A DNA stretch of 64,000 bases, from the NCBI GenBank assembly GCA_902651635.1, contig CACRSC010001917.1, positions 761,729-825,728 of the forward strand. The letters are read 5' to 3'. This stretch comes from Mastigamoeba balamuthi. Lineage: Eukaryota; Evosea; Mastigamoebida; Mastigamoebidae. A program made the translations under genes and the position numbers. Position 1 is the stretch's first letter, and each line of letters opens with the position of its first letter. The notes below the pieces were generated by a model. It saw only the letters and a program-made list of their open reading frames with translations. It did no database searches and had not been told where the DNA came from. Of the stretch, positions 55,489-64,000 are shown piece after piece.

Positions 55489-56518
55489 TTATTTCTCTGA
55501 GCGGAATGCGTGAAGCAGAAGGGCCTGGAGGAGTTGAATTCGCTGGTTCTGCTCTCGCAGCATCTGCTGGAGTTGTTGCAGCTGCGCCACGAGTTGTGAT
55601 GTGTCTTCAGCCTCTGGCGGGGCTGGGGCCACGGTCTGCAGTGCGCTGCCGCTGACTGTAGCAGCATCTACCTCCGCCTCCGCCTCCCCCTCTGCTTCTT
55701 CCTCATCCTCTTCCTCCTCGTCGCCCTCCTCCTCCTCGTCGGCATCGCCTTGCGGTGGCTGTCGTTCCTGGGGCCCGATGGTGCTCGCTTGTGGGGCGAC
55801 GGGCTCGCGTGGAGCCGAGAGACCACGAGGCCGGAACCTGACCCTGAAACCGGACTGAGAGAGCAGGGCGATGGGCTGCGACATTGCCCTGGCGGCCAGC
55901 GACCCGTCCGCGCCGAAGATGCGAAAAACAACGACGACTCGGTCCCCGAGGTGGAGTCTGGATGAATTGCAATACCTGGTACCCGAATGTAAGGCGAATT
56001 GGCCACCGCTTCCGATGCTCACGAGAAGCAATTCTCGAACACGAAGCAGCGGCCCATCTCGGATGCGGGCATCTCCCTCATGTGCGCTCCGATTGCGATG
56101 ATGGGCTTCCGCTTCGCGACGCAGCACTTGGTGCATGGCCTGATGGCTGCGCGGTGGGCGCGATGGCGTAATTTAGTTTCAGTAGATTTTGGGAGAGGAG
56201 TACGTTGATCGTCGACGTCGCTCTCAAAATGCACTGTGCTGCGAGCTGCCGCGTCCTTGATGTCCGCGACCGTCACGCCGCGTACCTCCATCCACCCGGG
56301 AGGCGTTACACACGTGATCTGCCCTCCCGTCAGTGCGGATCAGTGCGACCCCCAATCTTTCTTGCAGAGAAGTCCACGGCCCTGAAACAACCAGCGAGCG
56401 CAGAGAGAAAGTTGCTTAATCCGCACGGCGCACGGCGCACCTCGAACGGGACGGTGCGGTGCACCTGGCGGGACGATACCAGCAGGTAGGGCTCTTCTGC
56501 GCTCGCCCGTTCTGCCAT
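55489..56518 (-). CDS. Unrecognised protein with beta-rich core and acidic coiled-coil tail
   Basis: Exons 56441-56518, 56204-56318, 56023-56146 and 55489-55957 on the complement give 261 residues. The core alternates short strands (ITCVTPPGWMEVRGVTVADI, CCVAKRKPIIAIGAHM, LGDRVVVVFRIF, PIALLSQSGFRVRF), which may be an Ig-like or DNA-binding beta fold; I cannot assign it. A Glu/Asp run (~30 residues) and a Leu/Gln-rich coiled coil (LQQLQQMLREQNQRIQLLQA) end the protein. Four exons join in frame with GT-AG introns (the first ~122 nt). Confidence 0.6.
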
Positions 56519-57474
56519 CTGGCAGTCCCGGCGACGAGGTCCCTGATGGGCGGGCGGCGGGTGAGCAAAAGGGTGTTGATGTCTTTCTTTCTATGGCGTG
56601 TATTTTTCGTTCGTTCAGGGGTGTGGGGACTGATTTACAGCGGCGCGCGAGATTGACCGGTGCCGGGTGTGCCCGTCGGGCGCAGGCGCGCGCGGGCGGC
56701 GTCGATGCCCTGATCTTTCGATTAGTAGCCTGTTTTTTCCTCAGGTTGCCTAGTCTGGATGTGTGTTGTGTCCTGAACATCACTTGTCGTTCAATTATGA
56801 TGCTATTGCGGAGGAGCGCCACCGGAGACGTAGCGAAACACGAGGAGCAGGGTGCCGCCGAGGGGCCTCTCCGGAGTTACAGAACATGTGTTTGCATTTC
56901 CACTCAATTCTGGGGGCACTGAACGGTTCATTTCCTCGTCTCAGGGTTTTCCCGCCACAATGCGGACCACAATGGCTTCGGTCGGCGTGTGCCCTTGCGA
57001 GCGCGGAGCCGCGGGGCTCTGGCCGAGGTGCCCCTGCGCGCCGTTCTCCCCGTGCGGGACGAGAGAAAGAGAAAAGTGGTTTGGTTTTCTCGCGAGAAAT
57101 GCACCCTGTTTTGGGACGCTTTTGACTGTACACCATGAGGTTTTTTAATTATGACCAGGACGTACGCGCGCCGCGGATGCTGGTTGCGTGCCCCGCCCCC
57201 CTCGAGACGGTCACGAATACGCTCCTGGATAAGGCGGAGCATGCGACCGGCAGTGCATTGTTCAGTGTGCGGTGCGAAAGGAGAACGTGTCGCGGGACAA
57301 TCACCACGTTTTTTCGAAGATCTTCGAGCGCAGACTTATTTTTTCGGAAGATACGGTGCCAATATCAGACGACCCAGATCCAACAAAGTGAGAGGCCGGG
57401 CAGGCAGAGAGAGCAAGAGCAGCCTGTTTGATTGGAGGTGGAACGCAGCGACGCCACACGGCATGTCCCATTGC
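56519..57474. other. intergenic, no gene seen
   Basis: Nearly 1 kb between two convergent or divergent transcription units. No convincing frame, tRNA or snRNA signature was found; an undetected structured RNA around 56640-56720 (GC-rich) cannot be excluded. Confidence 0.4.
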
Positions 57475-59410
57475 TCAGGGGTCGAGCGGGCAAACAGGGC
57501 ACTGGACCGTCGACTCGAGCGAGCACGAGGGGCCGAAGAGCGAGCGGATGCTCTCGACGCCGTACATGATCATCGTGGGCCTCTCGAGCGACAGGCCCCA
57601 CGCGATGACCTGGACGCCCTCGGGCAGGCCCATGGGCTGCAGCATCTCGGGCCTGAAGACGCCCGAGTTGCCGACCTCGATCGTGCGCTTCAGCTTGGGG
57701 TGGTAGCAGAAGATCTCCATGCTGGGCTCCGTGTACGGGTTGAACGCGGGCTTGAAGCGCAGGTTCCGCAGCCCCAGCTTGTCAAAGAACGTCGTCAGCG
57801 TGTGGATCAGGTGCGGCAGCCCGATGTTGTAGTCCGCGATGAACCCCTCGACCTGCGGCGAGCCTCGCGGTGAGTTATGACGTCATAAACACGTGGCACA
57901 GGCCCGGGCGGGCTGGCGGCGCGAGACCTGGTGGAACTCGGCGAGATGCGTGGCGTCGAGGGTCTCGTTGCGGAAGACGCGGTCGATGGAGAAGCACTTG
58001 ACGGGCTTGAAGCCGCCGGGCTGCTGGGCGAGCTTGTACAGCACGCGCGACGAGACGGCCGTCGTGTGCGTGCGCAGGATGTTCTTGCGCGACTCCTCGA
58101 GCGACCAGTCGTAGCGCCAGCCGATCGACCCGTTGCCTCCGACCTCGTGCATCTTCTTGACGCGCTCGAGGTAGTCGGCGGGGCAGTCGGCATCGCTGGC
58201 GTACTTAGGATCTGAGATACTGCGGGGTGAGGCGCGTATATCTCGGGGAGGGGGATTCCAGATATCGCACCCTTCATGAAGAAGGTGTCGTGCATGTCGC
58301 GGGCGGGGTGCTGCTGGGGCTGGAACAGGCTGTCGAAGTTCCAGAAGCTGCTCTCGACGTACTGGTTCGTCGGCATCTCCTCAAAGCCCATCTCGAGGAA
58401 GATCTGCCTGAACTGCGTCCTCACCTTGGTCAGGGGGTGCAGGTACCTGCGTTGACGTGTCAACTTCCGGGAAACGGCCGCGCTGGCGCTGCCAGCGAGC
58501 TGCCGCCGCACCCTCCCTCGGTGGGCGCGCCCAGGGCGCTGCAGTTGTACTGCTTGAACGCCGTCTCCTTCCACGAGCCCGAGCGCAGCATCTCCACCGT
58601 CAGGTCGCCCGCGCGCGTGGCAGACTTGCCGAACATGGGGCCCTTCTCGATCTTGAACGTCGAGTGGGACCTGCGCCACGTCATTTAATTGTGCTGGGAA
58701 ACCATGTGCAGGCTTTCCCTGCCTGCTACCCCCCCACCCCCCTCCCAACCGCAGCCCGTCCGTACTTGAGCGCGATGAACTTCCGCTTGGTCTTGAGCAC
58801 GGTCTGCTCCTTGGCGTCGGGCACGCGCCCGCCCTTGATCTCCGACAGCGCCCTGCGCACGGTGTCCTCCACATCGGCGGCCTGGGCCGGTTTGCCACAG
58901 CGTTAGGAAAAATAAAGGAGCACTCAACATCAACAGTCGAGTGACGCAACAGCACGTCATTTCGCGAAAGAACGACCCCCCTCCCCCGGCCCAGCGCCTC
59001 CCTCGCGGGCGCACCACAGTGGCAGTCAGCAGGTCAGCGGCCTTGTTGTACGAGATCCAGCGGTTCTTCATCGCCTCGGAGTAGCCGCTCTCGTAGAGCC
59101 CGCTCTTGACGGCCTCCTCCTTCTTGATGCCCGCCGCGCCGTGCGACGCGACGAGGTGGAGGAACCTCGACTCGGGGCTGCCCTCGGCCAGCACGCGCTC
59201 GCCGTCGGCGGTGAGCTCCCAGCCCTCGACGCGGCGCGAGGTCTGCGTGACCGAGCCCGCCGTCTCGAGGCTCAGGACGGCGCCGTGGATCTGCGCCGCG
59301 TGGTCGAGGCCCACGGTGTGCGCCCACGCCTGCGTGTCCTCGATGACGCCCGAGCGCTCGAGCTCCTCGAGGATCTTCGTCTCAGCTACGCTCCTCTCGC
59401 CTGTTGCCAT
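57475..59410 (-). CDS. FARSA: Phenylalanyl-tRNA synthetase alpha subunit, cytosolic
   Basis: Six exons on the complement (59015-59410, 58766-58881, 58512-58670, 58271-58446, 57928-58211, 57475-57852) give 502 residues, the usual size. The N-terminal winged-helix region ([20 protein letters not shown]) is followed by the class II core: [88 protein letters not shown] and [10 protein letters not shown]. It charges tRNA-Phe as an alpha2-beta2 enzyme with FARSB. Donors include GTGCG three times. Confidence 0.95.
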
Positions 59411-59575
59411 TGTGTTTTTGCTTGCTTTTAACAAAAAGCGCGCTCGTGTCTCTTTGCTGGCCAACCGACAAAATATCTCGGACTGATGGGAAAGACACCT
59501 GTGATATATTGCAGTATGGCGCAGGTATGCACTCTTGGGACGTGGGGAAGCGAAAGAACCAGGCGGAAGGCTCCT

Positions 59576-61089
59576 TCAGAAGATGACACTCTGGTTCCGG
59601 TTGTGGTTCACAAGGAAGCCCTTGGTGATCTCTCCGCGCAGGTCCGTCTCCAACTGCGCACGGACCTCCTGGGCCGAGAGCCTCTCTTGCGCCAGCAGCC
59701 ACGACAGCTTAGTGAACGCTGCCTCGGTCGTCATGTCGTGGCCACTCACACACCCCGCACGCTGCAGCGAGTACCCGCCGTTGTACGAGCCCAGCGAGAC
59801 ACTGCCCGACGGGCACCTGCTGACGACGACCACCACGACTCCAGCTGCCGTGGCGCGCTCAATCGACTGCAGCAGAGACACGAACGCGGGCGCAGTGCCG
59901 CTGCCAAAGGCCTCCAGAACGACCCCACGGACGCCTGCCTGCGTGCACACTCGTCAGTCAGCATGCAAACAACAGACGTAATCGAGAGGGACCTTGACGG
60001 CACTGTCGAGCAGGGCAGGGAAGAAGCGCTCGCATCCGGGGAAGCAGGGCTGGACAATGACATCGCTGCTGAACTTGGCCGAGCAGCACAGGGGCCCGAC
60101 CGGCCGCGGCAGCACGCGGTCGTCGAACACGACGAGGCGAACGCCCCCCTCGCCCAGCAGAGGGAAGTTGTTCGAGCTGAACGCGCCCACGCCCCACGAC
60201 TGCATCTTGGTCGTCCTGTTGCCCCTCATCACCTTGCTGTCGAACACAATGACAACCTGCCAACGACGCAGAAGCAAACGCAACGCAGGGTCAGAATACT
60301 CCGCACTGCGAGCAGCAAGAGAACCTCAGGGATGTTGGAGTACGCTGCAACGAGTAGGGAGTCCACGAGGTTGTTGAAGGCGTCGGAGCGAATGACACAC
60401 CACGGGATCTGGGCCCCGGTGACCACGACTGTCTTCCCGAGCCCTGTCAGAGCGAACGACAGAGCGCTCGCCGTGTACGCCATCGTGTCCGTGCCGTGCA
60501 GAACCACGAACCCGTCATGGTTGTTGTACCTCTCCGCAATGGCCTGGGCCGAGGCGAGCTCAGTCGTTACCATGCCGTCGAGTGTGTGTGTGCGTACCTG
60601 CGCGATGAGAGCCCAGTGGGTGCTGTTCATGTCGCTCGAGTCCAGCGGAGGCCCAAGCGCAGCAAACGACACCTCTGGCATGCCACTCTCGTCCCCGCTA
60701 TGAGCCTTGAGTGCCTGACTGCACCCCGGACCGCAGCGACATCAGTTCCAGCGCAGAGGACCACAGGGGCCGAGTGCGCCGGGCGTTCAGAGGTACCTGA
60801 GCTCCCTCTCGAGAAAGTGCGGGTCCGGAACGTAGGCACCGGTGTCAGGGTCGCGCTTCATGCCCACCGTGCCGCCCGTGTAGAGCACGAGCACGTTTCT
60901 GGGGGCGGGCATCGGGGACGGGGTGCGCAGGTGCAGCAGAGGGGTTCCGGGGCAGGGCTGCATGGCGGACCCGTTCTCCGCGGCCATGGCCTCGAGCGGG
61001 TGACGGGCGCCCGTGGGGGCGTCGTGGGCATCGGGGCGGGCGTTGCCCGGGACGGCGATGATGCCGGTCTCAGCGACAGGCTTCGACAT
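59576..61089 (-). CDS. L-asparaginase, type I
   Basis: Five exons on the complement (60797-61089, 60598-60685, 60325-60543, 59993-60256, 59576-59938) give about 408 residues. The two active-site motifs are VLVLYTGGTVGM and VVLHGTDTMAYTASAL. MPEVSFAALGPPLDSSDMN and the C-terminal VVLEAFGSGTAP region also match cytoplasmic asparaginases of the AnsA/60-kDa lysophospholipase type. No signal peptide is seen, although the first ~65 residues before the catalytic domain are low-complexity. It hydrolyses asparagine to aspartate and ammonia. The first intron acceptor (GAGAG|T) is the weakest junction. Confidence 0.9.
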
Positions 61090-61389
61090 ATTCCTCGGTG
61101 ACCCCGCGACTACTGATGTGGGTTCTTCTCCTGTGTCCACTGATTTTTCTCTTCAGATTGAAGCAGATATATTTCCCGTTCCAATCAGTGGCGCACAGAG
61201 GCCAACCACGAGAAACATACACTAGAATCTCTGGACCCCAGGTGAATAGGGACAGGAATATGGTCAGAGAGAATCAAGTAAATATCAACGGGATATTTCA
61301 GACTTGCTTTTTCCGACCACGCCACAAGAAAAGCCACACCCCCCGAAGAAGCCCAGCCAACGTCCGTTTTCCGAGACTCGCACTCGCAG

Positions 61390-63209
61390 ATGAGCCACCG
61401 CCCCCTCGTCGCCAACCCCACGGACTCGTGCCTCCTCATCGCCCACGGCACCGTCTGCACGCTGGGCAGCGAGGTCCTGCGCGTGGTCCCCGACGGCGCA
61501 GTGCTCGCCGTCAACGACGAGATCGCCCTCGTGGGGCCCACGGCAGACGTCATCGCCCGGGCGCCCACCTGCGCGAGGGTCGTCGACGCCTCCGGTGCGC
61601 TTGTGCTGCCGGGGTTCGTCTGCGCGCACTCGCACTTCTACGGGCTGTTCTCGCGGGGCATGAGCCTCCACGACGACCCCCCTGCCGACTTCCTCCAGGT
61701 CCGCGACGGGCTGCCACTGCCTCCCCACCATCCGCACGCCTCATCCCTCCTGCCTCTTGCTGGAGGGCATCGGTCTGCCGTGTTTTCTCAGTGGGTCTGC
61801 GCCGGGTCCGCGTGTGGGTTTCTCCGTTACGTCACTTTTTTCTTCGTTGGTTTTTTCCGTGGCAACTCTGCCAGCAGCTTCGGGTGCTGAGCTCCTACAG
61901 TGGTGCTTCATACCGCATTACAAAAGGCTGGTCCTCTACGAGTGGCGTAATTCTGTGTCGTGTAAAGAGATTGTCGATCCCCCCAGTACGCTAATACGGA
62001 TACCTCAACGGCCACGCAGGTGCTCGAGAGGCTGTGGTGGAGACTCGACAGGGCGCTGGACCTCGAGGCCGTGGGGCTCTGCGCCGAGGTCAACGTCGCC
62101 CGCGGCCTGCGCAACGGCACGACGTGCTACGTCGACCACCACGCGAGCCCCTTGGCCATCGCGGGCTCGCTCGACGCCCTCGCCAGCGCCTCCACCCGCC
62201 TGGGCGCCCGCGCTGCCTACTGCTACGAGGTCACCGACCGCAACGGCCGCGACGGTGCGCGCGCTGGCATTGCCGAGAACGTCCGCTTCATGCGCCGGTG
62301 CATGGACGGCCACGAGCCCCTCCTGGGCGCCACGTTCGGCCTGCACGCGCAGTTCACGCTCTCGGACGAGACCCTCGCCGAGTGCACAGGCGAGATGGCC
62401 AAGCTCCGTGCTCAGTACGGCTCAGCGCTGCGCGGCGGAGGCTTCCACGTGCACGCGGCAGAGGGCCTGCAGGACGAGGACGACAGCGTCTCCAAGCACG
62501 GGGTCCGCGCGGTCCTGCGCCTCGAGCGCGCGGGGGTCCTGGGGCCGGACAGCATCGTGGGGCACGGCGTGCACGCGGACGCCGCCGAGGTCGAGGCGCT
62601 CGTGCGCACCGCGACCCCGCTGGTGATCAACCCGCAGAGCAACATGAACAACGCCGTGGGGCTGCCGGACCCCGCGCACCTGAAGCGCCTGCCGCTCGTG
62701 GGGCTGGGCACGGACGGCATGACGTACGACATGCTCGAGGAGTTCAGGGCTGCAGCGCTGGCCTTCAGGCACCGCCAGGGCGACCCCAGGGTGTTTGGCG
62801 CCGGCGAGGCGATCAACCTGCTGTGCCGCGGCAACTCCCTCATCGCGTCCCGCCTGTTTGCCAAGGTTCGCTTACACAGAGGTTTGCTGTGGAGAGACTG
62901 CTGACCAACTCCGCGGCCGGTATGCAGCCGGTGGGAAGGCTGGAGCCCGGGTGCTACGCGGATGTGCTGGTGGTGGACTACAGGCCGCCAACGCAGGTGA
63001 CCGAGGGCAACCTGCCATGGCACATCCAGTTCGGCATGAGTGCCGGAGACGTGCGCGATGTGTTCGTGGGAGGCAGGCAGGTCGTGGGGGACGGCAAGCT
63101 GCTGACCGCGGACGAGTGCGAGATTGCTGAGCGTGCTCGCAAAGCGGCTCCCCGCGTCTGGGAGGCCTTCGGCAAGATCGCCGACAGGGAGAGGGCTGCT
63201 CACCGCTGA
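61390..63209 (+). CDS. SsnA-like aminohydrolase (amidohydrolase superfamily)
   Basis: Exons 61390-61698, 62020-62865 and 62880-63209 give about 494 residues. Metal ligands are visible: CAHSHFYG, HVHAAEG, GHGVHAD and GLGTDGMTYDM. The motifs NGTTCYVDHHASP, GLHAQFTLSD and NPQSNMNNAVG are those of SsnA, found with selenium-dependent purine use in anaerobic bacteria. Transfer from bacteria is likely. The first intron (321 nt) is much longer than others here. The second gap, 62866-62879, is only 14 nt (GTTCGCTTACACAG): it has GT and AG ends and removing it restores the frame, but it may instead be an indel. Confidence 0.85.
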
Positions 63210-63329
63210 TCCCTCAGCCTACAATATCGTGATACAGAGGGAATGCACGTGTCCACCCTCGTGTGTGAAAAGCACGATACACCGTGGTCTTCGTACGAAT
63301 TGCAGCGGGAATCGAGTGGAAAGGAAATC

Positions 63330-63555
63330 AAAACTCACTGCTGGTTGCGTCAACTCCACTGTCGCCACCGACGCGGAGATGATGCACGGCGTGCCCGCGC
63401 GGAGTGCCTTTCGGAGCTGACTCGCGTTGCACTCCGGGGAGACCATCACAGACGTCGTGGCCAGCGCCCCCGTCCTCCGCTTCAGCCGGGCGACGGTGCC
63501 CTCTCAACACTTGCTTGCTTTCCCCCCTCCAGATTTTGTTCCACTTTCCCTGCGT
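63330..63555. pseudogene. Two F2 fragments joined head-to-head
   Basis: Bases 63330-63405 on the minus strand match the end of F2 exon 5 (RAGTPCIISASVATVELTQ). Bases 63408-63555 on the plus strand match intron 3, exon 4 (VVASAPVLRFSRATVP) and intron 4. The exon 4 donor GTACG is lost (CCCTCTCAAC), so it is inert. Confidence 0.65.
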
Positions 63556-64000
63556 CGCAGAACACCTATAGCTGAACAAGATGGCCAAACTGTACCATTT
63601 TTTGGAAATGGGTTAAGAACGTGATGGAAAGAAGATTATGTATGGGCGATTCCAGTTTTTGAGATAATCTGAGTGGTAAATAAGACACAAGGCAGAAAAA
63701 CAGAACAGAAAAGAGTGTATTATCACAAATCCAAATCCAATTTCTATGAGAGTGTTACATGAGAGGGAATTCGACAGGAGATAACATCTAGAGCTGCTTC
63801 TCCAGGTAGAGAGGTCCTCCAAAGAACGATTTTGGGAACAGGAGACCGCTTTCTCTTTACCTCTTCCTGGCTGAAGGAGACCTTGTGAAAGGACCTCTGA
63901 ATGCCAACAATTCGATCAAAGTCATCCATCTGGATCATTTGAATGTCCTCTGGCATCTCCAGTAGCATAGCAGTTACTCCTTTGATCACAATTGCACCAA
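63556..64000. other. AT-rich window end
   Basis: AT-rich sequence. The minus strand has an 81-codon open frame (63744-63989) that reads MIQMDDFDRIVGIQRSFHKV and onward and might be the end of a coding region entering from beyond the window; no family recognised. Confidence 0.3.

Overview
The window looks like nuclear DNA of a free-living amoeboid protist. Protein genes are GC-rich and split by many short introns (mostly 40-120 nt). Gene content includes an LRR receptor kinase whose layout resembles the Entamoeba TMK family, a CACHE adenylate cyclase, phospholipase D, a calcium-regulated phosphatase, a cytosolic phenylalanyl-tRNA synthetase alpha chain and a tRNA-His. Two genes look bacterial in origin but now carry introns: an NlpC/P60 hydrolase and an SsnA-type aminohydrolase, the latter typical of anaerobes. 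An Archamoebae relative such as Mastigamoeba fits best; this is inference.

Layout. 0.26-4.6 kb: an LCAT-like acyltransferase and a PPP phosphatase with four EF-hands. 4.8-10.5 kb: a graveyard of broken copies around one intact member of an unrecognised gene family (here F1). 10.7-13.6 kb: LRR receptor-like TKL kinase. 14.6-19.6 kb: an F1 fragment, then an AT-rich block of transposase relics and CpG-decayed repeats. 19.6-21.8 kb: adenylate cyclase. 22.9-25.0 kb: a second intact F1 gene. 25.4-37.9 kb: a dense stretch of ordinary genes (secreted beta-helix protein, acidic protein, SAP protein, phosphoesterase, phospholipase D, tRNA-His, phosphopantetheinyl transferase, DMT transporter, NlpC/P60). 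37.9-45.9 kb: AT-rich DNA holding a decayed importin fragment, a foldback MITE and a 4.9-kb LINE with a perfect 16-bp target-site duplication. 46-51.7 kb: a second modular family (F2), one broken and one intact copy, around a USP-CBM48 fusion gene. 51.9-55.3 kb: an EF-hand/coiled-coil gene and a PARP-like gene separated by an assembly gap. 55.5-63.2 kb: an unrecognised protein, PheRS alpha, L-asparaginase and the SsnA-like aminohydrolase. The last 0.8 kb is F2 debris and AT-rich DNA.

The most striking material is F1/F2. Three intact genes share all-phase-1 introns that begin GTGCG (one begins GTACG), coiled coils, a C-terminal alpha/beta domain and a common tag downstream of the stop. Their broken pieces often lie head-to-head, and pieces inside AT-rich blocks show the base changes expected from CpG methylation decay. 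Exon boundaries throughout were placed by reading-frame continuity and family motifs, not transcripts.
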